NCBI RefSeq assembly: GCF_001485535.1
Contig: NZ_BCMZ01000001.1
Span: 1,240,001 to 1,304,000, forward strand
DNA length: 64,000 bases
Direction of reading: 5' to 3'
Source: Halobacterium sp. CBA1132
GTDB lineage: Archaea; Halobacteriota; Halobacteria; Halobacteriales; Halobacteriaceae
Made by a program: the position numbers and the translations under genes. Under the pieces are notes generated by a model that had not been told where the DNA came from, did not search any database, and saw nothing but the letters and a program-made list of their open reading frames with translations. Shown in pieces: positions 14,485 to 23,379 of the stretch; position 1 is the stretch's first letter; each line of letters opens with the position of its first letter.

Positions 14485-16524
14485 ATGGAAAGAGACAACG
14501 GCAGTTACGACAGTAGGCGGCGTACGTTCCTCAAAGCACTCGGCGCGCTCGGCGCCACGGCGGCAGCGGGCCCCGCCGTCGCCGGACAGACCGCGGCCGC
14601 ACAGGCCGCGAACTACCACGAGTCGCTGCGAGCGGAACTCACAGCATCGAGCAGACAGAACAAGCAACTCCCGGCGGGCGAGTACGTCTACGACGAGAGC
14701 GAGGCCGCGACCATCGAGACGTTCTCGCTGGTCGGCGACGGTACAGCATCGACGGTTAGCGTCGACGCGGACGCCGTCCCGCACACGCAGGCCGAACGAC
14801 TCGACGTCGCGGGCGCCGACGACCCGGCGGCAGTCGCGTATCGAGGACTGATTACCGACCACGACGTCGAGCAGGGCGACCTGCTCCTCGGCGTCGCGTG
14901 GGTGCGAAGCGACGACGACGCGGCGGAGGCGAGCGCGCGATTCGGCTACGTCGACGGTAGCGGCGAACGAGTCGGCGAGAACTTCGTCCAGCGCGGCGCG
15001 CACGTCGACCCGCGGGGCGAGTGGCTCCGGTACTTCTTCCCCGTCGAAGTCGGCGAGCGACCGAGCAGCGCCGACGTGCCCGCGCTGGAACTCCAGGCCG
15101 GGTACGCTGACCAGACGCTCGACGTAGGCGGCGTCGCGCTGTTCGACTACAGCGACGACGACGTCGGCCTCGGCACGCTCCCGCCGTACCACTACGAGGG
15201 GCGCGCCGAGGACGCCGACTGGCGGCAGGCCGCCCACGAGCGCATCGAACAGCACCGCAAGACCGACTTCGACGTCGAAGTGCTGAACCCCGGCGGCCAG
15301 CCGATGGACGGCGCGAGCGTCGACGTCGAGATGGTCGAACACGAGTTCGACTTCGGGAGCGCCGTCTCCGTCGAGCACGTCGTCGGCGACAGCGAGGACG
15401 ACGAAATCTACCGGGAGACGTTCCTGGAGCACTTCAACAAGGCCGTCGTCGAGAACGGTCTCAAGCACCCCGCGTGGGAGGGCACGTGGGACACCGACAA
15501 GGACGACGTGCGGGCGACCCTCGACTGGCTGAACGAGCGCGACGTCCCGACGCGCGGCCACTACCTGCTCTGGGAGGAAGACCAAACCGGTGGCGGCGGC
15601 GGGATGAACGTCGACCCGGACCTGCCCGCCGACGAGAAGCGCGAAGTCATCGCCGAGAAAATCGCCGACCACGCCGCGGAGTTCGAGGGCGACGTCACGG
15701 AATGGGACATGCACAACCACCCCATCTGGCAGAGCAACTACCGTGACGACCCCGACCTCGGCTGGGACGCCATCCACGAGTGGTGGGAGGCCGCCGACGA
15801 GACCACCGACACGGAGCTGTACACCAACGAGATGGGCGCGCTCGGTGGGCAGTGGCAGCGCAGCCAGTACCTCGACTACATCCAGCACCTCGTCGAGAAC
15901 GACTACCCCATCGACGGCATCGGCTTCATGGGCCACCACCAACAGCAGTGGGGGCAGATGCTCGACATCACGGGCGAGAACAGCATGGAGGAGGGCTTCG
16001 ACCAGTTCGCGGCGTTCGACCTCCCGCTGCTGGTCACGGAGTTCGACATCGAAATCCATGACCGCCGGAACGCCCAGGACGTCGGCGTGCAGGTCGACTA
16101 CACGCGTGACTTCCTGACGATGGCGTTCAGCAAGGAATCCGTAGAGGGCGTGCTCTCGTGGGGCTTCTGGGAGGACGACCACTGGCGACCCACGGGCGCC
16201 TACTACGACTCGGACTGGACGCTCCGGGAGAACGGCGAGCAGTTCCTCGAACTCGTCTTCGAGGAGTGGTGGACCGAGGAAACCGGCGAGACGGACGACG
16301 ACGGCGCCTACCCTACACGCGGCTTCAAGGGCGACTACCGAATCACCGCGGAGAAAGGCGCGCTCTCCGGGGAGACGACCGTGTCCGTCGACGACGAAAC
16401 CGAGACTGTCACCGTCGAACTCACGCCGCCCGGGAAGGGCGGCGGGAACGGTCGCGGGAACGGAAACAGCCCCGGAAACGGTAACGGTCCCGGAAACGGC
16501 AACGGCCCGAAGAACGCGCAGTGA
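14485..16524 (+). CDS. secreted GH10-like endo-1,4-beta-xylanase with altered acid/base residue
   Basis: A 679-residue protein exported by the Tat route: RRRTFLKAL at residues 11-19 is followed by an alanine-rich hydrophobic stretch. Residues about 45-230 resemble a beta-sandwich carbohydrate-binding region. Residues about 255-600 form a GH10-like TIM barrel, beginning with the typical 'MDGASVDVEM...FDFGSAV'. The nucleophile is seen in LLVTEFDIE (E519). The acid/base position, normally the glutamate of WDVVNE, reads WDMHNH (H412). Activity may therefore be altered or use another group. The C-terminus is a Gly/Asn/Pro tail with repeated GNGNGP-type units. A TATA-like GATTAAATACTAA lies at 14436-14448. 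It is divergent from the uxu operon. Confidence 0.8.
   Translation: MERDNGSYDSRRRTFLKALGALGATAAAGPAVAGQTAAAQAANYHESLRAELTASSRQNKQLPAGEYVYDESEAATIETFSLVGDGTASTVSVDADAVPHTQAERLDVAGADDPAAVAYRGLITDHDVEQGDLLLGVAWVRSDDDAAEASARFGYVDGSGERVGENFVQRGAHVDPRGEWLRYFFPVEVGERPSSADVPALELQAGYADQTLDVGGVALFDYSDDDVGLGTLPPYHYEGRAEDADWRQAAHERIEQHRKTDFDVEVLNPGGQPMDGASVDVEMVEHEFDFGSAVSVEHVVGDSEDDEIYRETFLEHFNKAVVENGLKHPAWEGTWDTDKDDVRATLDWLNERDVPTRGHYLLWEEDQTGGGGGMNVDPDLPADEKREVIAEKIADHAAEFEGDVTEWDMHNHPIWQSNYRDDPDLGWDAIHEWWEAADETTDTELYTNEMGALGGQWQRSQYLDYIQHLVENDYPIDGIGFMGHHQQQWGQMLDITGENSMEEGFDQFAAFDLPLLVTEFDIEIHDRRNAQDVGVQVDYTRDFLTMAFSKESVEGVLSWGFWEDDHWRPTGAYYDSDWTLRENGEQFLELVFEEWWTEETGETDDDGAYPTRGFKGDYRITAEKGALSGETTVSVDDETETVTVELTPPGKGGGNGRGNGNSPGNGNGPGNGNGPKNAQ
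16432..16521 (+). repeat. Gly/Asn/Pro-rich tail encoded by short imperfect repeats
   Basis: The last 30 codons of the xylanase-like gene are built from imperfect copies of a unit spelling G-N-G-N-(S/G)-P. Such flexible tails can act as linkers or surface-retention segments. No membrane anchor or sorting motif follows it. Confidence 0.6.
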
Positions 16525-16542
16525 GCGGTCCGCGTCGTCCCG

Positions 16543-16998
16543 TCAGTCCATCTGGACGGTGACGAACCCCGGGAAGTTGAGGACGAGCCGCTGGGTCGTG
16601 TCGCCGAACACCGCCTTCCCCGTGGGGGAGCGCTGGCGACCCACCGTGAAGACGTGGTCGCAGCCACGTTCGTCGGCGATTTCGATGATGCGCGGCGCCT
16701 CGACTTCCTCGGTGACGTCGGTGACCACCGAGTAGTCGACATCGAAGCCCTCCAGCGCCTCCTCGGTGACGTCCTCGGCGTACTGCTGGGCGACGCTCAG
16801 CGCGTCCGCGTCGCTGTAGTCCTTGTTCTCCACGCGGCCGATCTCGTCGAGCGCGGCCAGCGACTCCTCGAACTCCGCCTCGCTCAGCGGCACGTAGAGC
16901 ACGAGCTCTGCGTCCGCGCCAGTCGCGTACGCGGCGGCCTCGCGGAGCACGCCGGCTGTACTCTCCCTATCGTCGACGACTACGAGTGCGTCTTCCAT
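16543..16998 (-). CDS. universal stress protein family protein
   Basis: A 151-residue UspA-fold protein. It starts with the parallel strand DALVVVDDRESTAGVLREAAAYA and ends with the region DHVFTVGRQRSPTGKAVFGDTTQRLVLNFPGFVTVQ, where the Gly/Ser-rich loop corresponds to the G-x2-G-x9-G-(S/T) nucleotide site, here modified (GRQRSPTGKAVFGDTT). It may bind ATP or AMP. The start at 16998 is supported by a TATA box (CGTATAAAAC on the plus strand, about 17021-17031). It lies between the xylanase and xacF genes and is convergent with the former. Confidence 0.85.
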   Translation of the reverse strand: MEDALVVVDDRESTAGVLREAAAYATGADAELVLYVPLSEAEFEESLAALDEIGRVENKDYSDADALSVAQQYAEDVTEEALEGFDVDYSVVTDVTEEVEAPRIIEIADERGCDHVFTVGRQRSPTGKAVFGDTTQRLVLNFPGFVTVQMD

Positions 16999-17083
16999 GG
17001 ATACCGCCACGAACTCCCTCCGTATAAAACTCGGCTCTCGAAAGAGCGACCCCGGGTGGGCCGCGAGTGGACCGCAGGCGGCG

Positions 17084-18526
17084 TCAGTAGTTGTCGTAGA
17101 CGGTTTTCTCGATGGTGTAGAATTCGAGGCCTTCGTCGCCCTGTTCGCGCCACGTCTCCGAGGACGAGCGCTTGAAGCCGCCGAAGGGCACGTGGAGTTC
17201 CAGGCCAGTCGTCTTCTCGTTGACTTTGACGACGCCGGCTTCGGCCTCGTCGACGAACCGATTCGCTTCCGTGTGGTCGTCAGTCACGACGCTCGCAGAG
17301 AGGCCGTATTCGACATCGTTGGCGGCTTCGAGACCTTCCTCGAAGTCGCTGACTTTGATGACGGCGACAACCGGGCCGAAGACCTCTTCCTGAGCGATGC
17401 GCATGTCGTTGTCGACGTCCGTGAACACGGTCGGTTCGACGAAGTAGCCGTCACCGAGGCCGTCGGGCGTATCACCGCCAGCCGCTAGGGTCGCTCCCTC
17501 GTCCCGGGCGATGTCGATGTATTCGAGCGTGGAGTCCAGTTCGCTCTGGCTGACCTGCGGCCCCATTTCGGCTTCGAGACCCGGCCCGATGTCGATGGAT
17601 TCGGCCTCGTCGACGAGCGCGTCGACGAACTCGTCGTAGACGTCCTCGTGGACGATTGCTCGGGAGCACGCCGTACACGACTGTCCGGTAGTGCCGAATC
17701 CGCCGTTCGCAACGATTTCAGCGGCTTCTTCGGGGTCCGCCGAGTCCGCGACGAGCGTGGGGTTCTTCCCGCCCATCTCCGTCTGGACGCGCTTGCCTTG
17801 GTCGGTCGCTTGGTCGTACACCATCTCCCCCACCTGACTACTGCCGGTGAACGAGACGGCGTCGGTGCCCTCGTTCTCGATGAACTCGCTGCCGACGCTG
17901 CTGCCGGGGCCGGTGACGACGTTCAGCACGCCGTCCGGGAGGCCGGCTTCGTCGAGCGCCTCGGCGATAGCGAGAACGACACCGGGCGCGGCGCTGGCGG
18001 GCTTGAGGACGACCGTATTGCCCGCGGCGAGCGCGGGTGCGAGTTTCCACGCCGGAATCGCAATCGGGTAGTTCCACGGCGTGACGAGTGCTGCGACACC
18101 GACCGGCTCCTTGCGCGTGTAGAGTGTGGTGTCGGGGCTGCTGGAGGCTTTCATCGTGCCGCCGAGGTCGGACGCCTTCCCCGCGAAGTAGTGGAAGATG
18201 TCGATGGCTCGCTGTACCTCGCCCGCTGCTTCGGGGCGAGCCTTTCCTTCCTCTTCGACGAGCATCTCCGTGAGTTCGTCCTTGCGGTCGGCGAGGATGC
18301 TGCCGGCCTGTCGGAGGATGCGTCCGCGCTCCGGACCGGGTGTGCTCGCCCACTCGTCCTCGGCAGCGACGGCCGCGTCGACGGCCTCGGTGGCGTCGGC
18401 CGTACTGGACTGCTGGTAGCTCGCGACCGTTTCGCTGGGATTTGCCGGATTCTCGACGTCGAACGTCTCGCCCGTCTCCGAGGAGACCCACTCCCCGTCG
18501 ACGTAGTTCTGGTTGGTCTCGGTCAC
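17084..18526 (-). CDS. xacF: 2-oxoglutarate semialdehyde dehydrogenase
   Basis: Oxidises 2,5-dioxopentanoate (2-oxoglutarate semialdehyde) to 2-oxoglutarate, the last step of oxidative pentose degradation. The 480-residue aldehyde dehydrogenase has the NAD(P) region LVTPWNYPIAIPAWKLAPALAAGN, the FTGSSQVG turn, the general base in QTEMGGKNP and the catalytic cysteine in GQSCTACSRAIV. It closely resembles what I recall of Haloferax XacF, including the C-terminal WREQGDEGLEFYTIEKTVYDNY region. The GTG at 18526 (MTETNQNYVDGEWVSS) gives the family N-terminus; the frame is open further up to 18628, overlapping xacA. It is divergent from xacA across 100 bases. Confidence 0.9.
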   Translation of the reverse strand: MTETNQNYVDGEWVSSETGETFDVENPANPSETVASYQQSSTADATEAVDAAVAAEDEWASTPGPERGRILRQAGSILADRKDELTEMLVEEEGKARPEAAGEVQRAIDIFHYFAGKASDLGGTMKASSSPDTTLYTRKEPVGVAALVTPWNYPIAIPAWKLAPALAAGNTVVLKPASAAPGVVLAIAEALDEAGLPDGVLNVVTGPGSSVGSEFIENEGTDAVSFTGSSQVGEMVYDQATDQGKRVQTEMGGKNPTLVADSADPEEAAEIVANGGFGTTGQSCTACSRAIVHEDVYDEFVDALVDEAESIDIGPGLEAEMGPQVSQSELDSTLEYIDIARDEGATLAAGGDTPDGLGDGYFVEPTVFTDVDNDMRIAQEEVFGPVVAVIKVSDFEEGLEAANDVEYGLSASVVTDDHTEANRFVDEAEAGVVKVNEKTTGLELHVPFGGFKRSSSETWREQGDEGLEFYTIEKTVYDNY

Positions 18527-18626
18527 ACTCGAAACGTCACAACTCACCCATACCATTCTTACGATTCCGGCACTCCCCAGTCCGGCGTCCAGTACACTTT
18601 TGAGGAGCGCCACGAACCCACACACC
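18527..18626. promoter_or_regulatory. divergent promoter region xacF/xacA
   Basis: One hundred bases separate the start codons of xacF and xacA. A TATA-like GTACACTTTTGAG near 18589-18601 serves xacA about 26-38 bases upstream. On the other strand GTAAGAATGGTATGG serves xacF. No copy of the GTTCTG palindrome is present; a direct repeat TCCGGC...TCCGGC is seen near 18572-18592. Confidence 0.5.
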
Positions 18627-19712
18627 ATGTCCGCACCCGACTACCTGCGAAGCGTCCGCAATCGCGACTGGGAGCACCTCGAATCCGGGACGCTGCGCGT
18701 CGCGATGGTGAGCCTCGGCTGGTGGACTCGCGAGCAAGCGATGCCGGCCGTCGACGATTCGGCGTTCTGCGAGACCACCGTCGTCGTCAGCAGCAGCCAC
18801 GAGAAAGCCGAGGAGGTCGCCGAGGAGACGCCGACCGTCGAGGCCGCACTCACCTACGAGGAGTTCGAGGCCGGCGAGGCCACAGACGAGTACGACGCGG
18901 TCTACGTCTGCACGCCGAACGCGCTCCACCTGCCGTACGCGGAAGCCGCCGCCGACCACGGGAAGGCGGTCCTCTGCGAGAAGCCAATCGAGGCGACCCG
19001 CGAGCGCGCCGAGGCGCTCGTCGACGCCACCGAGGATGTCCCGCTGATGGTCGCCTACCGGATGCAGACCGACCCACAGGTCCGCCGGATGCGCGAACTC
19101 GTCGCCGAGGGCGCCATCGGTGACCCCGTGGCCGTCCACGGGAGCATGACCCAGCAGATGCTGGACGTCGTCACCAGCGACACCGACCAGTGGCGCCTCG
19201 ACCCCGACCTCGTCGGGTACGGCGCGACCGTGATGGACCTCGGCATCTATCCCATCAACACCGCGCGGTTCGTCCTCGACGCCGACCCCGTGAGCGTCAC
19301 CGCGCAGATGCACTCCGAGGACGAGGCGTTCCGCGACGTCTCCGACCAGCACGCCGCGTTCACGCTGCAGTTCGACGACGGCACGTACGCCGCGTGTACG
19401 GCCAGCCAGCACGCCGCGCGCTCGGGCCACCTGCGCGTCGTCGGCACCGACGGCGAACTCCGCCTCGAACCGACGTTCCTCGGGGAGTCACCGCAGACGC
19501 TGACGCTCCGCGTCGACGGCAAGGAGATGGAGATAGACGACGGCCGCCGGGACGTGTTCGGTGACGAGATGACCGAGGAGTTCGACTACTTCGCCGACCG
19601 CGTGCTCCGCGAGGAACCGATTCACCCGGACGGCGACCACGCGCTCGTCGACATGCAGGCGCTCGAAGCCGTCTACGAAGCCGCAGAAACCGGCACCACA
19701 GTCTCGCTGTAG
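18627..19712 (+). CDS. xacA: D-xylose 1-dehydrogenase (NADP+)
   Basis: Oxidises D-xylose to xylonolactone/xylonate, starting the oxidative pathway (EC 1.1.1.424). The 361-residue Gfo/Idh/MocA-fold enzyme has an N-terminal Rossmann domain (LRVAMVSLGWWTREQAMPAV), the conserved C-E-K-P motif in VLCEKPIEATRERAE with its catalytic-region lysine, and the C-terminal beta-sheet domain with DLGIYPINTARFVLDADPV. The opening 'RNRDWEHL...GTLRVAMV.LGWWTREQA.PAVDDS.FCETTVVVSSS' pattern matches the Haloferax volcanii xylose dehydrogenase as I remember it. The ATG at 18627 is used. It is convergent with the gene at 19726. Confidence 0.9.
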   Translation: MSAPDYLRSVRNRDWEHLESGTLRVAMVSLGWWTREQAMPAVDDSAFCETTVVVSSSHEKAEEVAEETPTVEAALTYEEFEAGEATDEYDAVYVCTPNALHLPYAEAAADHGKAVLCEKPIEATRERAEALVDATEDVPLMVAYRMQTDPQVRRMRELVAEGAIGDPVAVHGSMTQQMLDVVTSDTDQWRLDPDLVGYGATVMDLGIYPINTARFVLDADPVSVTAQMHSEDEAFRDVSDQHAAFTLQFDDGTYAACTASQHAARSGHLRVVGTDGELRLEPTFLGESPQTLTLRVDGKEMEIDDGRRDVFGDEMTEEFDYFADRVLREEPIHPDGDHALVDMQALEAVYEAAETGTTVSL

Positions 19713-19725
19713 CCGCGCGCTCGGC

Positions 19726-20094
19726 TCACTCGGGCGTCTCGGGGTCGTGTTTTCCCTGCTGTTCGAGGATGTCCACGAGTTCGTTCGCGAACTCCACGGT
19801 CCGCCGGGGGAGCCCGTAGCGCTCGGTGTCCATGCCGTAGTCGCGGACTTCGGCGACGGTCTCCGGCGTGTGCGGGAGCGTCGTCACGGCCTCGTGGACG
19901 TCGACGTCGAGCACGCCGCCGTCGGTGTCCAGCCACGGCTGCTTGCGCTGCTTCTGGTCGTACTCTATCGGGTGCGTGTCGCCGCCCATCGCGGCGACGA
20001 CGTCGTCGACGGTACCGATTTCGACGCGGTCGTCGCGCGTGTCGGCGACGAGAACGAGCGTGTCGTCCTCGACGACCGGTTCGTAGCGTGTCAT
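19726..20094 (-). CDS. conserved haloarchaeal protein of unknown function
   Basis: A 122-residue acidic soluble protein that begins MTRYEPVVEDDTLVLVADTR and contains no recognised motif, signal or membrane segment. Its first half looks beta-rich and its second half helical (TVEFANELVDILEQQGK). It is on the same strand as the ABC importer operon, 75 bases upstream of nothing on its own side and downstream of the operon end, so it might be cotranscribed as its last gene. Function not assignable. Confidence 0.6.
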   Translation of the reverse strand: MTRYEPVVEDDTLVLVADTRDDRVEIGTVDDVVAAMGGDTHPIEYDQKQRKQPWLDTDGGVLDVDVHEAVTTLPHTPETVAEVRDYGMDTERYGLPRRTVEFANELVDILEQQGKHDPETPE

Positions 20095-20169
20095 GCGTGG
20101 ACGTTGCCCGCCGCGCGTAATAATCCTGTTGTCGCGGTGACGGGCGTCCGAGCGCGAGGAACCCCGGAA

Positions 20170-22365
20170 CTACTGCTTCACGGCGTCCGGGTCCTCCTCG
20201 GCGCCTTCGAGCGGTTCGCTGTCCCAGTACGCGTGGTCCGGGTCCTCGCGGAAGCACGCCGCCTTGCCGTCGCCGTCGTCGACGTCACGCAGGCTCGGCT
20301 TCTCCTCGCGGCACGCCTCGCGGGCGACCGGACAGCGCGTGTGGAACCGGCACCCCGATGGCGGGTCCACCGGGTCGGGCACGTCGACTTCGCGCAGCGG
20401 CGGCTCGGACTCGTCCATCGCGTCGAGGTCGAGGTTCGGGGTCGCCCACCGCAACACCTCCGTGTAGGGGTGGCGGGGGTCGTGGATGAGCCGCTCCGCC
20501 GACGCGATTTCGACGATCTCCCCGAGGTACATCACCGCGATGCGGCCGTCGCCGTGCTCGGCGAAGTACCGCGCGTTCGAGAGGTCGTGGGAGATGAACA
20601 GGAACGACGTCTCGAACTCCTCCTGCAGTTCGAGCATCAGGTCCATAATCTCGATGCGCAGCGAGACGTCGACCGCGCTGATGGCCTCGTCGGCGAGAAT
20701 CGCCTCCGGGTTCATCAGCAGCGCTCGCGCCAGCGCGACGCGCTGCTTCTCGCCGCCCGAGAGCTGGTGGGGGTACCGGTCGAGGAAGTCGTCGGCCGGG
20801 GACATTCCCACGCGCTCCAGCAGGGAGACCATCCGAGCGCGGCGCTCACTGCGGTCGCTGTTCGGGTGCGTGTGGCGAAGCGCCTCCGAGAGGATGTTGA
20901 CGACGCGCTGGTTCGGGTTGAGCGCGCTGCCCGGGTCTTGGTGGATGATCTGGAGGGCCTGCCGAATCTCCTCGTGGGAGATGTCGCCGTTCCCGCGCTT
21001 GGCCTCCCAGATGTCCTGCCCGCGGAACTCGATGGAGCCGCCGGTCGGCTCCTGCAGGCCGATCATCGTCTTCCCGAGCGTCGTCTTCCCACAGCCGCTC
21101 TCGCCGAGCAGGCAGACGAGGTCCTGTTCCTCGATGTCCAGCGAGACGCCGTCGACGGCGCGCACGGTCCGGGAGTCACCGAGGAACTGCTCGACGACTC
21201 CCTGTTCCTCCTCGAAGTGGACTTCCACGTCGTCCAGCGACAGGAGCGCGTCCTCACCGGTCGCGCGACTCTCTCCGGTGTCGCTCGTGGCTTCGATTCC
21301 CCCGACGTCGGGGCTGTCTTCCCCGAAGTTCAGCGGAATTTCCTCGCGGGCCTCCTCCCAGTGGTGGCACGCCGACCGGTGCTCGTTCCCGTCGTGGGAG
21401 ACCAGCGGCGGGTCGTCGGTGCGACACTCGGAGGTCGCGAGCGGACACCGGGGGTGGAATCGACACCCGTCGGGCACGTTCACCGGTGCCGGTCCCTCGC
21501 CCTCGATGGGCTGCATCTCGGACAGCGGCGCGTCGAGGTTCGGCGTCGCGTTCAACAACTTCCGCGTGTACGGGTGCCCGGAGTTCTGGATGATGTCGTC
21601 TCGCGGGCCGATTTCCGCGAACTGGAACGCGTAGATGATGGCCATGCGGTCGGCCAGCGACGCGACCAGCGGCAGGTCGTGGGTGATGAAGACGATAGAC
21701 AGGTCGTACTCCTCCTGGAGGTTCTCCAGCAGCGAGAGAATCGACCGCTGCATCAGCAAGTCCAGCGCAGCGGTCGGCTCGTCCATCACCAACACCTCGG
21801 GGTCGAGCACCATGCTCAACGCGATGAGTGCGCGCTGCTGCATCCCCCCGGAGAGTTCGTGGGGGTACGCGCCGAGCACGCGGTCGGGTTCGAGGTAGAG
21901 GTTCTCCAGCAGTTCGCGAGCGAACTCCAGTCCCTCCGAGACGCTCTTGTCGTGGGCCTTCAGCGTCTCCTCGAAGTGCGCGCCAATCTTCATCGTCGGG
22001 TTGAACGACGACATCGCGCCCTGGAACACCATCGACACCTCCTCCCAGCGGAACTGTCGGAGTTCCTCGTCGCTCAACTCGAGGATGTCGACAGTCTCCC
22101 CGTCCTCGGGGTGGTAGTGAATCTTCCCGCTGAGCACGCCGGGGTCGGGGATGGCGTCCATGAGCGCGGACGCGAACATCGACTTGCCGCTGCCGCTCTC
22201 ACCGACGATGCCCAACACCTCGTGGCGGTCGATGCTGACGTTCGCGTCGTCGAGCACGTACGTGTGCCCGTCGTTGAACGTGACGTTCGTGTCTTCGACT
22301 TCGATAATCGGGTCGTCGACGCTCTCGTCGGTCGTCGGGTCGCTAAGTGAGTTCTCAGTAGCCAT
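20170..22365 (-). CDS. fused two-domain ABC importer ATPase (DppD-DppF type)
   Basis: Energises the adjacent permease pair. The 731 residues carry two complete ABC ATPases, normally separate proteins: domain 1 (about 20-330) with GESGSGKS, signature LSGGMQQR and Walker B VLVMDEPTAALD; domain 2 (about 375-720) with GESGCGKT, signature LSGGEKQR and Walker B ILADEAISAVD, where the usual Pro after DE is Ala. Each domain ends in the oligopeptide-type cysteine segment (CRFHPRCP and CRFHTRCP). The ATG follows the permease stop codon without any gap. The context of xylan and pentose genes suggests oligosaccharide rather than peptide uptake. Confidence 0.9.
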   Translation of the reverse strand: MATENSLSDPTTDESVDDPIIEVEDTNVTFNDGHTYVLDDANVSIDRHEVLGIVGESGSGKSMFASALMDAIPDPGVLSGKIHYHPEDGETVDILELSDEELRQFRWEEVSMVFQGAMSSFNPTMKIGAHFEETLKAHDKSVSEGLEFARELLENLYLEPDRVLGAYPHELSGGMQQRALIALSMVLDPEVLVMDEPTAALDLLMQRSILSLLENLQEEYDLSIVFITHDLPLVASLADRMAIIYAFQFAEIGPRDDIIQNSGHPYTRKLLNATPNLDAPLSEMQPIEGEGPAPVNVPDGCRFHPRCPLATSECRTDDPPLVSHDGNEHRSACHHWEEAREEIPLNFGEDSPDVGGIEATSDTGESRATGEDALLSLDDVEVHFEEEQGVVEQFLGDSRTVRAVDGVSLDIEEQDLVCLLGESGCGKTTLGKTMIGLQEPTGGSIEFRGQDIWEAKRGNGDISHEEIRQALQIIHQDPGSALNPNQRVVNILSEALRHTHPNSDRSERRARMVSLLERVGMSPADDFLDRYPHQLSGGEKQRVALARALLMNPEAILADEAISAVDVSLRIEIMDLMLELQEEFETSFLFISHDLSNARYFAEHGDGRIAVMYLGEIVEIASAERLIHDPRHPYTEVLRWATPNLDLDAMDESEPPLREVDVPDPVDPPSGCRFHTRCPVAREACREEKPSLRDVDDGDGKAACFREDPDHAYWDSEPLEGAEEDPDAVKQ

Positions 22366-23379
22366 TTACATCAACCCCGTCGAGGAGTCGGTTTCTTCTT
22401 CGACTGACTCGGACTCCCCCGAGAAGCGGGTCCGCACCCGGGGGTTGAAGATGCGGTCCATGCCCTGACTCAACAGGAGGAGGCCGAACGCCAGTCCGAC
22501 GATGGCGGTAATCGGGACGAGTAGCCAGTGAACGGCGTCCATCGTGAACAGGCCACCGCGACTGTACGCGTTGTTCAGTGTGACGCCCCAGTTCTGGCCG
22601 CTGTAGGGGAGCACGCCGATGAAGTACAGCCCGACTGACGCGAAGATGGTGTAGCGGGCCGCCTTCACGAAGTTCACCAGCACGTACGGCATGATGTTCG
22701 GGAGGATGTCCTTGCGGATGATTCGGAACGTGCTCGTCCCCATCGTGCGCGACGCTTCGACGTAGCTGTTCTCGCGAATCGACAGCACCTGCGAACGGAT
22801 GGAGCGGCCGAGGCCGGCCCAGTAGTTGATAGTGAGAATCACGCCGAGCAACAGCGGATTCTCCGGACTGAGCGTGATGGCGAGCACGATGACGAGCGGG
22901 AGTCCCGGAATCGCCATGAAGAAGTCCGAGATAGCCGTGATGACGGCGTCGACACGCCCGCCCTTGTACCCCGAGACGGTGCCGACGACCACAGCGAGGC
23001 TGGTCGCCCAGACGCCGCCGGCAAGCACCATCAGCAAGATGAACGGCGTCGAGTCGATGATGAGCGCCAGCAGGTCGATACCCGACGGCGTCGTTCCGAG
23101 CGGGTACTTCAGCGACTGGAACGGCACGAGGAGCCGCTGCGTGGACTGGTTCGGGACGGCGTCCCGCCAGAGCCCGAACACGTCCACGAGCGCCATGAGG
23201 ACGTAGACGCTCAGGATGGCGGCCCCGACGCGCGTCCGCGTGTCCGACCACGCGACGAGGGCGGGCTCTCGGACCGAGCGCTCGTAGAACTCCGAGAGGC
23301 GGTCGCGGAAATCGACTTCCTCGGTCGACTCGTCGGCTCGCCAGTCGAACTCCTCGGACGCGTCGGCGTCAGTAGGCAT
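22366..23379 (-). CDS. ABC importer permease (DppC/OppC type)
   Basis: A 337-residue inner-membrane permease with about six transmembrane segments and the binding-protein-dependent transport domain; the EAA-like loop is around EASRTMGTSTFRIIRKDILPN. The long hydrophilic N-terminus (about 75 residues before the first helix LSVYVLMALVDVFGLW) is typical of DppC. The ATG at 23379 overlaps the end of the DppB-type gene by 11 bases, so the two are translationally linked. It forms the channel with its neighbour. Confidence 0.92.
   Translation of the reverse strand: MPTDADASEEFDWRADESTEEVDFRDRLSEFYERSVREPALVAWSDTRTRVGAAILSVYVLMALVDVFGLWRDAVPNQSTQRLLVPFQSLKYPLGTTPSGIDLLALIIDSTPFILLMVLAGGVWATSLAVVVGTVSGYKGGRVDAVITAISDFFMAIPGLPLVIVLAITLSPENPLLLGVILTINYWAGLGRSIRSQVLSIRENSYVEASRTMGTSTFRIIRKDILPNIMPYVLVNFVKAARYTIFASVGLYFIGVLPYSGQNWGVTLNNAYSRGGLFTMDAVHWLLVPITAIVGLAFGLLLLSQGMDRIFNPRVRTRFSGESESVEEETDSSTGLM

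Noticed and set aside
19747-22350. An 867-codon plus-strand frame
   Set aside because: It is the antisense shadow of the fused ABC ATPase gene and the small gene at 19726, and lacks any protein motif.
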